Assembly: GCA_910578735.1 (NCBI GenBank) | Contig: CAJTSQ010000002.1 | Coordinates: forward strand, 1-64,000 | Reading direction: 5' to 3' | Length of the DNA: 64,000 nt | Origin: an uncultured Oscillospiraceae bacterium | Lineage (GTDB): Bacteria; Bacillota; Clostridia; Oscillospirales; Oscillospiraceae | Shown: piece after piece, positions 15,554 to 24,313 of the stretch | Position numbering within the stretch: position 1 is the first letter of the stretch | Layout: each line of letters opens with the position of its first letter | The notes under the pieces: generated by a model | The model's database searches: none | The model's input: only the letters and a program-made list of their open reading frames with translations | Told to the model about the DNA's origin: nothing | Made by a program: the position numbers and the translations under genes

Positions 15554-18022
15554 TTAGCTGTTATATGGGTCCACATCCGCATAGACGGAAACGCCCTTGT
15601 TCTCTTTATCCCTGTGGGCCGCCTGGAGCAGATGGGCCAGCATGGCCCGGAACTCCCTGCCGCACTCCCCCGTGAGGGTGAGACGGTATCGGTAGCGGTT
15701 GTTTACTTTGGCCACCGCCGCGGGGGCGGGGCCTAAAAGCTGCCACGCCCCGGGGACTCCGGCCAGGGCAATCTCCAGCGCCTGGCGCAGGCGGGTACAG
15801 CACCGCAGGACGGTGCCCTCCAGCTGCCCCGAGGCGGTAATCACCACCCGCTGAGCAAAGGGCGGGTCCCGGCGCAGGCGGCGCAAGGCGATCTCCTGCT
15901 CATAAAAACTGTCATAGTCCTGCTGGGCCGCGCAGCGGATTACATCGTTGTTGGGGGTAAAGGTCTGAATCACCGCCCGCCCCCCCTTCTCTCCCCGGCC
16001 GGCCCGGCCCACCACCTGAGTCAGGAGGGAAAAGGTACGCTCCCCCGCCCGGAAGTCATCCACATACAGGGACAGGTCGGGGGCCACCACACCCACCAGG
16101 GTAACATTCTCAAAGTCCAGCCCCTTGGCCACCATCTGGGTGCCCACCAGGATAGGGACGCGCTCCCGCCGGAAGCGGTCCAGCAGCTCCTCGTGGGGGT
16201 GGGCGGCGGAGACGGTGTCCGTATCCATCCGCAGCACCTCCGCCCAGGGAAACAGGTCCCGCAGCTCCTCTTGGACATGCTGGGTCCCGATGCCGATAAA
16301 GTTCAGCAGCCCCCCGCAGGAGGGACATACCGGGGGCAGGGGCCGGGAATAGCCGCAGTGGTGGCACATCAGCCGGTTGTTGGCCGAGTGGTAGGTCAGC
16401 TTTACGGAGCATCGTGGACACTCGGGCACCTCCCCGCACTCCCCGCAGGACACCATGCGGTTTGCCCCCCGGCGGTTGAGGAATAAGATGGCCTGCTCCC
16501 CCCGCTTCAGGTTCTCCTCCAGCTCCCGCCGCAGCACACAGCTGATAGAACCGGCGTTTCCCTGGCGCAGCTCCTCCTTCAAATCGGCGATGAGTACCTG
16601 GGGCAGGGCCTTTCGGTTATATCGCTCTCTCAGCCGGAAGATGCCTATCTGTCCCTCCCGGGCCTGGTACATGGTCTCAATCGACGGGGTGGCCGAGCCC
16701 AGCACCAGCAGGGCCCGATTCTGAACACAGCGGTATTTGGCCACCTCCCGGGCGTGGTAGCGGGGGGCGTTCTCCGACTTGTAGCTGGCCTCCTGCTCCT
16801 CGTCCAGGATGATGAGTCCCAGTTTTTCCAGGGGGGCGAAGACAGCGGATCGGGTGCCGATAACCACCTGGGCCTCGCCCCGGCGGGCCCGCTTCCACTC
16901 GTCGTACCGCTCCCCTGCCCGAAGAGAGCTGTGGAGTACCGCCACCTGCGCCCCGAAGTGGGCGGCAAAAATCCTCAAAAGCTGAGGGGTGAGGACGATC
17001 TCGGGCACCAGCACCAGGGCGGTTCTCCCCCGCCCCAGGGTCTCCCGGATCAGGCGGATATACACCTGGGTCTTGCCGCTGCCCGTCACCCCGTAGAGGA
17101 GGGCTGCGGCCGGCTTATCCTGCCGGGCCAGGGCATCCAGGCCCTCAAAGGCCGCCTGCTGCTCCCCGTTGAGCACCGGCGGCCCCAGCGGTTCCACCTC
17201 CTCCAGGGGAAGGCGGCGCAGCACCTCCTGCCGCTCCAGGGTGAGGATACCGCTCTTCTCCAGGGACTTCAGCGTGGGCATGGAGGCCCCGGTGAAGTAG
17301 CACAGCTCCTTGGCGGAGGCGGCTCCCAGGGTACACAGCAACTCGGTCACGGCGTACCGCAGGGGGGCGGACTTTCTCCTGGGCGCTACCATGGCCATGG
17401 CGTCCTCCGCCGGAACGGCCAGCACCGCCAGCTTCTCCGTCTTGTCGGCCACTGCCCGCCGGGCCCCGGTCTCCAGGGTGACCACGCCGCTGTCCGCCAG
17501 CCGGCGGATGGCGGGGTTGGGGTCTCTGGCCCCATAGGCCAGCCGGATCTGTTCAATGTCCCCTTTGCCCCCCCAGCTCCACAGCAGGTCCAGCAGCTGG
17601 ACGGCAGCCGGCGCGCCCTCCGCCGCCCGGTAGGCGGTCTCCCGGTCCACCCCCGGTTTGAGGGCCACACAGTCTTTGAGAGAGAAGTACAGCCCCGCCG
17701 GCAGCATGACCTTGACGCAGTCATAGACGGTGCAGAAGTATCGCTCCCGCATCCACAGAGCCAGCTGGAGCGCATTTTCGTCCAGCACCGGCTCCTCGTC
17801 CAGCACTGCCTGGACAGACTTCAGCGCCGTTCCGGCGGAGGGGGCCTGACCGACGGACAGCACTATCCCGTCCGACCCCCGGTTGCCTGCGGCGAAGGGG
17901 ACCAGAACCCGCATCCCGGGGCGCAGGCGCTCCTCCAGCTCGGCCGGAACCAGGTAGTCGTAGGGCCGGTCGATGGCGTAGACCGCCTTGGCAACGGCCA
18001 CCTTTGCTATTTTTCTGGACAA
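15554..18022 (-). CDS. priA: Primosomal replication-restart helicase PriA
   Basis: An 822-residue 3'-to-5' helicase that reloads the replisome at stalled forks. The N-terminal 3'-BD domain (IAKVAVAKAVYAIDRPYDYLVP) comes first, then Walker A GVTGSGKTQVY, DEEQ box (IILDEEQEASYK) and LGSATPS. The eight-cysteine zinc-binding insertion runs CGECGEVPECPRC ... CHHCGYSRPLPPVCPSCGG, followed by helicase motifs V-VI (VGTQMVAKGLDFENVTLVG, QVVGRAGRG). The likely start is TTG at 18020-18022 with GGTGA upstream; no ATG is available before the conserved IAKVAV strand. Confidence 0.95.
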   Translation of the reverse strand: MSRKIAKVAVAKAVYAIDRPYDYLVPAELEERLRPGMRVLVPFAAGNRGSDGIVLSVGQAPSAGTALKSVQAVLDEEPVLDENALQLALWMRERYFCTVYDCVKVMLPAGLYFSLKDCVALKPGVDRETAYRAAEGAPAAVQLLDLLWSWGGKGDIEQIRLAYGARDPNPAIRRLADSGVVTLETGARRAVADKTEKLAVLAVPAEDAMAMVAPRRKSAPLRYAVTELLCTLGAASAKELCYFTGASMPTLKSLEKSGILTLERQEVLRRLPLEEVEPLGPPVLNGEQQAAFEGLDALARQDKPAAALLYGVTGSGKTQVYIRLIRETLGRGRTALVLVPEIVLTPQLLRIFAAHFGAQVAVLHSSLRAGERYDEWKRARRGEAQVVIGTRSAVFAPLEKLGLIILDEEQEASYKSENAPRYHAREVAKYRCVQNRALLVLGSATPSIETMYQAREGQIGIFRLRERYNRKALPQVLIADLKEELRQGNAGSISCVLRRELEENLKRGEQAILFLNRRGANRMVSCGECGEVPECPRCSVKLTYHSANNRLMCHHCGYSRPLPPVCPSCGGLLNFIGIGTQHVQEELRDLFPWAEVLRMDTDTVSAAHPHEELLDRFRRERVPILVGTQMVAKGLDFENVTLVGVVAPDLSLYVDDFRAGERTFSLLTQVVGRAGRGEKGGRAVIQTFTPNNDVIRCAAQQDYDSFYEQEIALRRLRRDPPFAQRVVITASGQLEGTVLRCCTRLRQALEIALAGVPGAWQLLGPAPAAVAKVNNRYRYRLTLTGECGREFRAMLAHLLQAAHRDKENKGVSVYADVDPYNS

Positions 18023-18038
18023 TGGCTGTCACCGCCTT

Positions 18039-18066
18039 GAAAAACGCAGGGGGCGCCGCCCCCTGC
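18039..18066 (-). terminator. Terminator after rpoZ
   Basis: GCAGGGGGC/GCCCCCTGC (18046-18066) with a 3-nt loop is followed on the minus strand by GTTTTT (18040-18045). It lies between rpoZ and priA, so it may partly separate gmk-rpoZ from the priA operon. Confidence 0.8.
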
Positions 18067-18070
18067 CTAT

Positions 18071-18286
18071 TTATCCCTCAGCCTCCTCCGGCTGTCCGGA
18101 CTGGTCGTCCAGCTCGCCGGCGGCTACCGCCTGGATGGCGATGCTCACCGGCTTTTCGGCCAAGGGCTCACCGGCTATCTCAGCCTCTCGGGCAATCCGC
18201 CGGGCTTTACAGGCCACCACATTGACCAGCTCATAACGACTGGGCACCTTAGCCAGCAGGTCCTTCATCGCAGGTTCAAGCATCAT
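18071..18286 (-). CDS. rpoZ: RNA polymerase omega subunit
   Basis: A 71-residue omega subunit that helps assemble beta' into RNA polymerase. MLEPAMKDLLAKVPSRYELVNVVACKARRIA is the conserved N-terminal helix pair; EKPVSIAIQAVAAGEL is the second conserved block. The start is the first of two adjacent ATGs (18284-18286), with AGGAG nine bases upstream; longer frames run back into gmk and are rejected. It follows gmk by 16 bp, the usual Firmicutes remA-gmk-rpoZ arrangement. Confidence 0.92.
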   Translation of the reverse strand: MMLEPAMKDLLAKVPSRYELVNVVACKARRIAREAEIAGEPLAEKPVSIAIQAVAAGELDDQSGQPEEAEG

Positions 18287-18302
18287 AACAATAAACTCCT
18301 TT

Positions 18303-18908
18303 TTACGCAAATTGTGTGAGAATCGACTTCCGGTTTTCCACCCGGCACTCGGCAGCGGTGAGGATGGCCTCAATCTCCTCCACCGCCCCGGCCACCTTGT
18401 CGTTAATCACCAGGTAGTCGTAGTTTGGAATCTCTTTGAACTCCACCCGGGCCTTCTCCAGGCGGCCGGCAATCACGTCCTCGCTGTCGGTGTTCCGGCG
18501 GTGCAGGCGGCGGGACAGCTCCTCGAAGGAGGGTGGGATGATGAAGATAAACAGGGCCCCGGGACACCGGGCCCGGACCTTGGCCGCGCCCTGAACCTCA
18601 ATGTCCAGCAGCACATCGACGCCCGCGTCCAGCCGGTCCTGGATGGCCTTCAGGGAGGTGCCGTAGTAGTTGTCCACATACTCGGCGTACTCCAGCAGTT
18701 CGCCGGCCCCGATCATCCGCTCGAACTCCGCCCGGTCCACAAAATTATAGTTCACTCCGTCCTGCTCCCCCACCCGGGGCTGCCGGGTGGTGTAGGACAC
18801 GGAGAAGTACACATTGTCCCGCTGACTGAGCAGCTCGGCAATGACGGTGCTCTTGCCCACGCCGGACGGCCCGGACAGCACAATCAGCTGACCTTTTTCT
18901 CTCTTCAT
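18303..18908 (-). CDS. gmk: Guanylate kinase
   Basis: A 201-residue kinase converting GMP to GDP and linking purine salvage, (p)ppGpp and GTP pools. It shows the P-loop [12 protein letters not shown] near the N-terminus, the GMP-binding [19 protein letters not shown] segment and a LID-region [15 protein letters not shown] overlaps the remA stop (ATGA) and has GGAGGAGG upstream. Confidence 0.96.
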   Translation of the reverse strand: MKREKGQLIVLSGPSGVGKSTVIAELLSQRDNVYFSVSYTTRQPRVGEQDGVNYNFVDRAEFERMIGAGELLEYAEYVDNYYGTSLKAIQDRLDAGVDVLLDIEVQGAAKVRARCPGALFIFIIPPSFEELSRRLHRRNTDSEDVIAGRLEKARVEFKEIPNYDYLVINDKVAGAVEEIEAILTAAECRVENRKSILTQFA

Positions 18909-19162
18909 GGTTCCTCCTCCCCGCCGCTCTCTCCCTCCAGGCGGCCGGCAATGGCCTCCGGCGTGAGGGCGGACAGCACCACATGGTCGTTGTCCATAAT
19001 CAAAACCGCGCAGGTCCGCCGGCCATAGGTAGCGTCGATCAGCACGCCCCGGTCCCGGGCCTCCTGGGTCATGCGCTTGATGGGGGCGGAGTCCGGGCTC
19101 ACCACCGCCACCAGCCGGCGGGCGGATACCAGGCTGCCAAAGCCTATATTAACCAGCTTCAA
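18905..19162 (-). CDS. remA: RemA-like (DUF370) regulatory protein
   Basis: An 85-residue DNA-binding regulator. The family signature [30 protein letters not shown] is complete, as is [18 protein letters not shown]. In Bacillus, RemA activates biofilm matrix and osmoprotection genes through an unusual ring-shaped DNA-binding oligomer. The acidic tail (ESGGEEEP) is longer than in Bacillus. The start is most likely TTG at 19160-19162, behind an AAGGGGGG site. It lies between yicC and gmk, the conserved context. Confidence 0.92.
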   Translation of the reverse strand: MKLVNIGFGSLVSARRLVAVVSPDSAPIKRMTQEARDRGVLIDATYGRRTCAVLIMDNDHVVLSALTPEAIAGRLEGESGGEEEP

Positions 19163-19174
19163 AGGGGACCCCCC

Positions 19175-20053
19175 TTACTCAATATTCTGCACCTGCTCCC
19201 GGATTTTCTCAATCTCGGCCTTGATGTCCACCACTTGGCCGGTGATTTCAAGATCGCTGCACTTGGAGCCGATGGTGTTGGCCTCCCGGTTGAACTCCTG
19301 AATCAGAAAATCCAGCTTCCGGCCGGTGGCTCCCCCCTTGGAGAGCATCTCCCGCAGCTGACTGATGTGGCTGCGCAGGCGGACCGTCTCCTCGTCCACC
19401 GCCACCTTGTCGGCAAAAATAGCCGCCTCGGTGAGGATGCGGGCCGGGTCCAGCTGGGTGTTGGACAGCACCTCATTCATCCGGGCCTCCAGCTTGGCCC
19501 GGTACTCCGCCACCGTCTGGGGGGAGCGCTGCTCCACCAGGGAAACCTTGTCCTCAATGGCGGCAGCCCGGGTCAGGATATCCTCCTTCAGCCGCTCCCC
19601 CTCCCGGGTGCGCATCTGGTCAAAATCAGCCAGGGCCTGCTCCGTCACTGAACAGATATCCCGGGCCATCTGCTCCATATCCTCCTCCGCCTTTTCCGCC
19701 AGCAGGACCTCCGGGAAGCGGGACAGCAGGGAGACGGAGATATCCTCCGCCAGCCCGTAGTCCGCCGCCAGCTGCTTCAGTGCGGCATAGTAGCCGTCAG
19801 CCACCGGTTTGTTCACAGACACCTGCACCTTCTCTGCGCCGGCGCTGTCCAGGGTGACAAACACATCCACCTTTCCCCGGGAAATCACATTCTGAACCTG
19901 CGTTTTAATGGCGTCCTCCGCAAAGAGGTAAAGCCGGGGGATACGGACGTTGCAGTCCAGATACCGGTTATTGACGGAGCGCAGCTCCACGGTGATGGTA
20001 CAGCCGTTAAAGGTCTCCTCAGCCCGGCCGTACCCAGTCATGCTTTTGACCAT
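19175..20053 (-). CDS. yicC: YicC/YloC family endoribonuclease
   Basis: A 292-residue protein. The N-terminal MVKSMTGYGRAE, the VELRSVNNRYLDCNVRIPR block and the C-terminal KLDFLIQEFNREANTIGSK are family signatures. E. coli YicC is an endoribonuclease that acts on small RNAs, and the Bacillus homologue (YloC) shows a similar activity. A long helical middle (about residues 90-250) probably builds the ring. The start is ATG with AGGAGAG upstream; remA follows within 12 bp. Confidence 0.93.
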   Translation of the reverse strand: MVKSMTGYGRAEETFNGCTITVELRSVNNRYLDCNVRIPRLYLFAEDAIKTQVQNVISRGKVDVFVTLDSAGAEKVQVSVNKPVADGYYAALKQLAADYGLAEDISVSLLSRFPEVLLAEKAEEDMEQMARDICSVTEQALADFDQMRTREGERLKEDILTRAAAIEDKVSLVEQRSPQTVAEYRAKLEARMNEVLSNTQLDPARILTEAAIFADKVAVDEETVRLRSHISQLREMLSKGGATGRKLDFLIQEFNREANTIGSKCSDLEITGQVVDIKAEIEKIREQVQNIE

Positions 20054-20094
20054 ATCAAATCACTCTCCTGTTGACAAAGTGCATTTCGGCCGCC

Positions 20095-20688
20095 TCAGCA
20101 GCACGGCCCGCCCCAGGGGGTGCAAAGGCTGCAGCAGAGGTAGGTGGTGCAGGGATCGCAGCCGGCAGAGCTGTAGCCCGCAGGCCGGTAGCCGCCCATA
20201 GAGCCCCGCTGCAGCAGGGCCAGGGCCTGGCGGTATTCCATATTGTTGGGCTCCATCTGGACGGCACGGCTGTAGTTTTGCAGTGCCTCGTCCAGCCAGC
20301 CCTTGCGGTAGGCAATGCTGCCGGACAGGAAGTACCACTCCCCGTCCTTTTGGCCCACGCTGAAGAGAAGCTGTTCCGCCTGACCCAAATCCCCCGCATT
20401 GATTAGATTTCGCACCTGGGCATAGGTGGCGCCGGAGGGGCCGCTCTGTTGGTAGCCGCCATAGCCTCCGGCCGGACCGGCGCTGCGGGTATACCCGCCC
20501 GCGCGCTGCTTGGTGATGGTGTCGTAGGCCTCGTTAATCTCCTTCATCTTCTCCTCGGCCAGGTCGGCCAGGGGGTTGTTCTGGTAATTGTCCGGGTGAT
20601 ACTTCCGCGCCAGCTCCCGGTAGGCCTTCTTGATCTCGTCATCACTGGCGTTCGGGCTCACGCCAAGAACACTGTACGGATCTCTCAT
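20095..20688 (-). CDS. J-domain/TPR protein with Cys-rich C-terminus
   Basis: A 197-residue protein. The J domain occupies residues 3-65 with the HPD motif (KYHPDN) that stimulates DnaK. A Gly/Tyr-rich linker (about 70-95) leads to TPR-like helices (about 98-165: [43 protein letters not shown]). The last 21 residues hold seven cysteines (CDPC, CCSLC, CC). There is no classic DnaJ zinc finger or substrate-binding domain. ATG at 20686-20688 overlaps the DUF5685 stop (ATGA), with GGAG upstream, so the two proteins are coupled. I infer that it brings DnaK to the DUF5685 protein or its product; the cysteine tail could bind metal or lipid or be modified. Confidence 0.85.
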   Translation of the reverse strand: MRDPYSVLGVSPNASDDEIKKAYRELARKYHPDNYQNNPLADLAEEKMKEINEAYDTITKQRAGGYTRSAGPAGGYGGYQQSGPSGATYAQVRNLINAGDLGQAEQLLFSVGQKDGEWYFLSGSIAYRKGWLDEALQNYSRAVQMEPNNMEYRQALALLQRGSMGGYRPAGYSSAGCDPCTTYLCCSLCTPWGGPCC

Positions 20689-21551
20689 GTGTCGTTTCTC
20701 CAAATCTTTTGTTTTTTTAGTTCCTTCCAGGTCCCGTCAAACACGGCCCTCTGCACCAGGGGAAGGCCGAGATATACGATGTTTTCCAGCAGCGCCTTCC
20801 GGCAGCCGAACTCCCCCAGCTGGAGCGCCGCGCCCATCAGCTCCAGGGAGCTGTCCATGGTCAGCCCCAGGGCCCTGTCGTCCCCCTGCGGGCCATACCG
20901 GGCCGCCACCGGGTTGTACCGGCCCGCCCTCCGGTCCTCCTCCAGGTCGTCCCGGGCGTCGGCCAGGTAGATCCACCGGCCCAAATGGTACAGCAGCTGG
21001 GCCAACACCCGCCCCTGTTCCCCCTCCCGGGGCGCTGCGCACTGAAGCAGGCGGGCAAAGGTGTCTGCCGTACGGTCTAAAGAGGGGCAGCTGTCCCGCT
21101 CCAAAAGGGCCAGCTCCTCCAGGCAGCTCCGGACCGTTTCGTCAAAGTCCGGACAGCGGCCGGCCGCCCTCCGGTAGGCGGGCCCGATCAGCCAGGACAG
21201 CCACCGGGCGGGCAGTCCGCCCCACGGCCCGTCGTCCCGGACAGAGTCCCGCAGCTTCCACCAGGTCAGAATCACGCTCTCGTCTGCGGCCAGCTCCAGG
21301 GCCCGGCTGTCGGGGCACATGGGCCGCTTCACCAGGGGGTTGGCGTGGCACCGGCCCCGGCATGGGGCAAAGGAGTCCTCCGGCTCCCACAGCAGCAGGG
21401 CCAGGAAGGTGAAATCGAAGTTGAGGAGCATGGGAGCAATCAGCCCATACCGCCGCCGCAGGCAGCGGCACAGGCCGCAGTAGGTGGCCTGATACAGGTC
21501 GAAATCCCTGCACTTCAGCTCCGGGCGGCAGGGGCGCACATAACCGAACAT
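20685..21551 (-). CDS. DUF5685 family protein
   Basis: A 288-residue, probably all-helical protein. The N-terminus [30 protein letters not shown] and the early cysteine pairs (CGLC; CRGRC; PMCPD) are typical of DUF5685 in Clostridia. Later, [19 protein letters not shown] (around residues 190-210) resembles the acidic DDxxE-type motif of trans-isoprenoid synthases, and the family may share that fold; whether it is an enzyme is not known. It starts at an ATG sharing one base with the rseC stop and is overlapped by the J-domain gene. Position after cdaA-cdaR-rseC suggests an envelope- or redox-linked task. Confidence 0.8.
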   Translation of the reverse strand: MFGYVRPCRPELKCRDFDLYQATYCGLCRCLRRRYGLIAPMLLNFDFTFLALLLWEPEDSFAPCRGRCHANPLVKRPMCPDSRALELAADESVILTWWKLRDSVRDDGPWGGLPARWLSWLIGPAYRRAAGRCPDFDETVRSCLEELALLERDSCPSLDRTADTFARLLQCAAPREGEQGRVLAQLLYHLGRWIYLADARDDLEEDRRAGRYNPVAARYGPQGDDRALGLTMDSSLELMGAALQLGEFGCRKALLENIVYLGLPLVQRAVFDGTWKELKKQKIWRNDT

Positions 21552-21973
21552 CAGCGCAGCTGTTTTCGGATGGCGAACTCGGGGTCGCGGCTTCTGGCGA
21601 TGGCCCGGTCCATCAGAAGGGCGGGAACAAAGCCTGCGGCCAGGCCCAGAGCGGCTGTGGCCAGGGCAGTGATCTCACTGAGCCCCAGCACGTTCATCCC
21701 CAGTCCATAGCCCAGGGCCAGGCCCAGGCAGGGCAGGAGGAACACCGCCACCGAAGTGCTGATGTTCCGCCCGCCGGATGGCTCCACTTCCACAAAGTCC
21801 CCCGGCTTGGCTCCGATGCCGTTGGAGGCCAGGGCCAATATCTCCTGGGGCGGCTTGGCAGAGCAGCCGGCGCAGGCGCCGTCGCAGTGCAGGCCGCACT
21901 CCATCTGCCGCAGCAGGGAGACCTCCGCCACCCCCTCCCGGACAATTTTCTTCACAATCGCGTTTTGAACCAT
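21551..21973 (-). CDS. rseC: RseC/MucC family (SoxR-reducing) membrane protein
   Basis: A 140-residue protein. The N-terminal half has four cysteines (CGLHCDGACAGC, residues about 26-37), as expected of RseC_MucC proteins, which may bind an Fe-S cluster or pass electrons. Two transmembrane helices follow (about residues 70-90 and 93-115), then a basic tail. In Proteobacteria, RseC belongs to the SoxR-reducing Rsx/Rnf system. The start is ATG 21971-21973 with GAGG upstream; a longer frame would overlap cdaR and lacks a ribosome site. Confidence 0.86.
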   Translation of the reverse strand: MVQNAIVKKIVREGVAEVSLLRQMECGLHCDGACAGCSAKPPQEILALASNGIGAKPGDFVEVEPSGGRNISTSVAVFLLPCLGLALGYGLGMNVLGLSEITALATAALGLAAGFVPALLMDRAIARSRDPEFAIRKQLR

Positions 21974-21986
21974 GATGCCGCCTCGC

Positions 21987-23219
21987 TTATCTGCTGATAT
22001 CCACCGCAACGGTGTACTCTCCAATGACGCCCACCGTGCTGGTTCCGTTAAGATAGACCCTGGCCGGCACCCGACTGCCTCCCAGCGTGGTCACATCGGA
22101 CAGGTCGGCCATCACGATAATCTGGCTGGCGTCAATCTTGGCCAGCTCCTCCGCCGGGCCCCGGACCGTCACCAGCACGCTCTGGGTCACCACGTCCACG
22201 GTCCAGCCCTCGGGCGGAGGGCTGGTGCGGATATTGGACACGGCAAAGACCTCGGTATCCAGCCCCTCCACCGTCACTTTGACCTCGGCCTCGGTCAGGC
22301 CGCTCTCGTTGGTAAAGCTGGGGTCCAGGGTGATAGGCAGAGTGAAGGTGTTGGTGCCCAGCACCTCAGACAGATTGATGGTGCCCAGGGCAATCTCCTC
22401 CAGCCCCTCCAGATCGGCCTTAGAGCCGGAGACCACAATGGTTTTAGGCTCAATATCCCAAACGGCGTCCTCCTTAGTGGCCCCACCCCCCGGCTCAATG
22501 CTGACCGTCAGCGGGACCTCCTTTGTCACCACCACAGGCACTACCACATAGGCTGTATCAGCGCTGAGGGTAATCTCTAGGTCGGTGAGGGGGTTCCCGT
22601 TCTGGTCCAGGAGGGTGAGGGGCAGGTCACCGGCAAAGCGCTCGTCCAGCTCGCTGTCCTCCAGGATAGCGGCCACCTTGGCCACCTGGTTCACCTGTTC
22701 CACCGGGCCGCTGACAACCACCTGCTCCGGTTCAATGGCGGGGGTGCCCATCTGGTAGTCCCCGGATACCTGGCCGTTGAGCCTGAACTCCACCGGGAAG
22801 GACTGGCTGTACAGCTTTTCCACCGTCACGAGAATGGCGGCGGGGGACTGCTCCTGAATGACCACCTCGTCCACATTGAAGTTGGTAGGCAGGGTAACCC
22901 GCCACTCCATCCGGTTCTCTCCCTCCACACAGCGTGAGACGTCCAGCCGCACAAACATGTTGTCCTGGAAGCGGCGCAGGTTGGTCAGCACGCTGGTGGG
23001 GGCCTCTACCCGGACCTCCACCCGCTCGGTGGACAGGCTGGCCACCGTCAGCCCCTGGCTGGTGAGGACGTTGGTCCCCGTGACCTCCACCCGCACATTG
23101 TGGAAGGTGGCTGTCCCCGGCGGGTCCACCGAGGCCCGGACATAGAACCAGAATACAATCGCCAGCACGATCGACAGCAGGATGAAGACCCACCGGCTCT
23201 CTTTCAGCCGTCCCATCAT
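21987..23219 (-). CDS. cdaR: CdaA regulator CdaR (YbbR domains)
   Basis: A 410-residue membrane-anchored regulator of diadenylate cyclase. It has one N-terminal transmembrane helix (WVFILLSIVLAIVFWFYV) followed by four extracellular YbbR repeats (about residues 35-400), each recognisable from VxVxGP/GS segments such as VVSGPVEQVNQVAKV and VVSGSKADLEGLEEI. ATGATG overlaps the cdaA stop. It forms the classic cdaA-cdaR unit; glmM is not next door here. Confidence 0.93.
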   Translation of the reverse strand: MMGRLKESRWVFILLSIVLAIVFWFYVRASVDPPGTATFHNVRVEVTGTNVLTSQGLTVASLSTERVEVRVEAPTSVLTNLRRFQDNMFVRLDVSRCVEGENRMEWRVTLPTNFNVDEVVIQEQSPAAILVTVEKLYSQSFPVEFRLNGQVSGDYQMGTPAIEPEQVVVSGPVEQVNQVAKVAAILEDSELDERFAGDLPLTLLDQNGNPLTDLEITLSADTAYVVVPVVVTKEVPLTVSIEPGGGATKEDAVWDIEPKTIVVSGSKADLEGLEEIALGTINLSEVLGTNTFTLPITLDPSFTNESGLTEAEVKVTVEGLDTEVFAVSNIRTSPPPEGWTVDVVTQSVLVTVRGPAEELAKIDASQIIVMADLSDVTTLGGSRVPARVYLNGTSTVGVIGEYTVAVDISR

Positions 23220-24121
23220 AGCTCGTCATCCTCCTCCCGCTTGCTCCCGCCCAGCAGCAGGCCCATCAGGGAGAACTGCCCGTTTTTCTTCTCCTCCTGG
23301 CTGTCGTTGAGCAGCTCGTTGCGCAGCAGCCGCTCCAGGGTCTCGGGGGCCAGGTGGCGCTTGAGCATGCCGCCCACGGCGGCGGAGATGGAGCCTGTCT
23401 CCTCCGAGACGATGACCACCACGGCGTCGGAGTGCTCGCTCATGCCGATGCCCGCCCGGTGGCGCATCCCCAAGTCCCGGCTCAGGTTCACGTTGCCCGA
23501 CAGGGGGAGCATGCAGCCCGCCCCCACGATCCGTCCGTCCCGGACGATGACCGCCCCGTCATGGAGGGGGGCCTTGTTCCAGAATATGTTTTTCAGCAGT
23601 TCGCTGGACACGCCGCAGTCCAGGGCGGTGCCCGTCTTGATAACATCGTCCAGCAGGTTCTGCCGTTCAAAGACCATTAGGGCGCCCACCTTGTCCCGGG
23701 ACAGGTCCGTGTAGGCCTCAGTGGTCTGGAGGATGGCGATCTCCATCTCCTGCCCCGCCTCCTTGGTGGAGGCGAAGACCAGGGCCAGCCGGCCGTTCCC
23801 CATCCGCTCTAAAAAGCGGCGGATCTCCGGCTGAAAGAGGACCACCAGCACAATGATACCCTGCTCCACCAGCATATTCAGCAGGAAACTGGTGGCGGTG
23901 AGGCGAAAGAAGGTGGACAGGCCCATGGCCAGCAGCAGCATCAAAATGCCCCGGAGTACCCGGCCGGAGCTGGTCTTGCGCAGCATCCACATCAGCTTGT
24001 AGATGACAAAGGACAAAATCGCGATGTCCAGGATGTCGGTCAACTGAATTTGCAGCAGGGAAAAGTTGGACTGCAAAAATATCCGGGCGCTTTGGGCCAT
24101 CTCCATCGCAAACTCTACCAC
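23216..24121 (-). CDS. cdaA: Diadenylate cyclase CdaA
   Basis: A roughly 301-residue membrane enzyme that makes c-di-AMP from two ATP, controlling potassium, osmotic and cell-wall homeostasis. Three N-terminal transmembrane helices (about residues 20-95) precede the DAC domain with DGA (APLHDGAVIVRDG), RHR (GMRHRAGIGMSE) and the SEETG strand. I choose GTG at 24119-24121 as start because GAGGTGAG lies just upstream; the next ATG is five codons later. A good sigma-A promoter lies 50 bp upstream (24171-24199). The C-terminus ends in an acidic stretch (SKREEDDEL). Confidence 0.94.
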   Translation of the reverse strand: MVEFAMEMAQSARIFLQSNFSLLQIQLTDILDIAILSFVIYKLMWMLRKTSSGRVLRGILMLLLAMGLSTFFRLTATSFLLNMLVEQGIIVLVVLFQPEIRRFLERMGNGRLALVFASTKEAGQEMEIAILQTTEAYTDLSRDKVGALMVFERQNLLDDVIKTGTALDCGVSSELLKNIFWNKAPLHDGAVIVRDGRIVGAGCMLPLSGNVNLSRDLGMRHRAGIGMSEHSDAVVVIVSEETGSISAAVGGMLKRHLAPETLERLLRNELLNDSQEEKKNGQFSLMGLLLGGSKREEDDEL

Positions 24122-24170
24122 AGGGCTCACCTCGTTTCGGCGCGGTGTGCGCAAATTAGCTCATCATGTT

Positions 24171-24199
24171 ATTATACGATATTTCCTCCTTCTTGGCAA
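24171..24199 (-). promoter_or_regulatory. Sigma-A-type promoter of the cdaA operon
   Basis: On the minus strand, TTGCCA (24194-24199) and TATAAT (24171-24176) are separated by 17 bp. It directs transcription of cdaA-cdaR-rseC-DUF5685-J-domain gene. Confidence 0.8.
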
Positions 24200-24262
24200 C
24201 CAAAAAGGCCAAATCCCCGATAAAAATTTTAAGAACCTTTTCCCCGAACTTTCAGCACAATC

Positions 24263-24297
24263 GCCCCGGAAAGGGAGTTCCCCCTCTCCGGGGCGGG
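24263..24297 (-). repeat. GC-rich hairpin between the desulfurase gene and cdaA
   Basis: CGCCCCGGA and TCCGGGGCG form the ends of a strong stem with a further GGGA-type inner stem. Neither side carries a good T run, so termination is uncertain. It lies just after the desulfurase gene. Confidence 0.5.
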
Positions 24298-24313
24298 ACA
24301 TGGGGTTCCCGGT

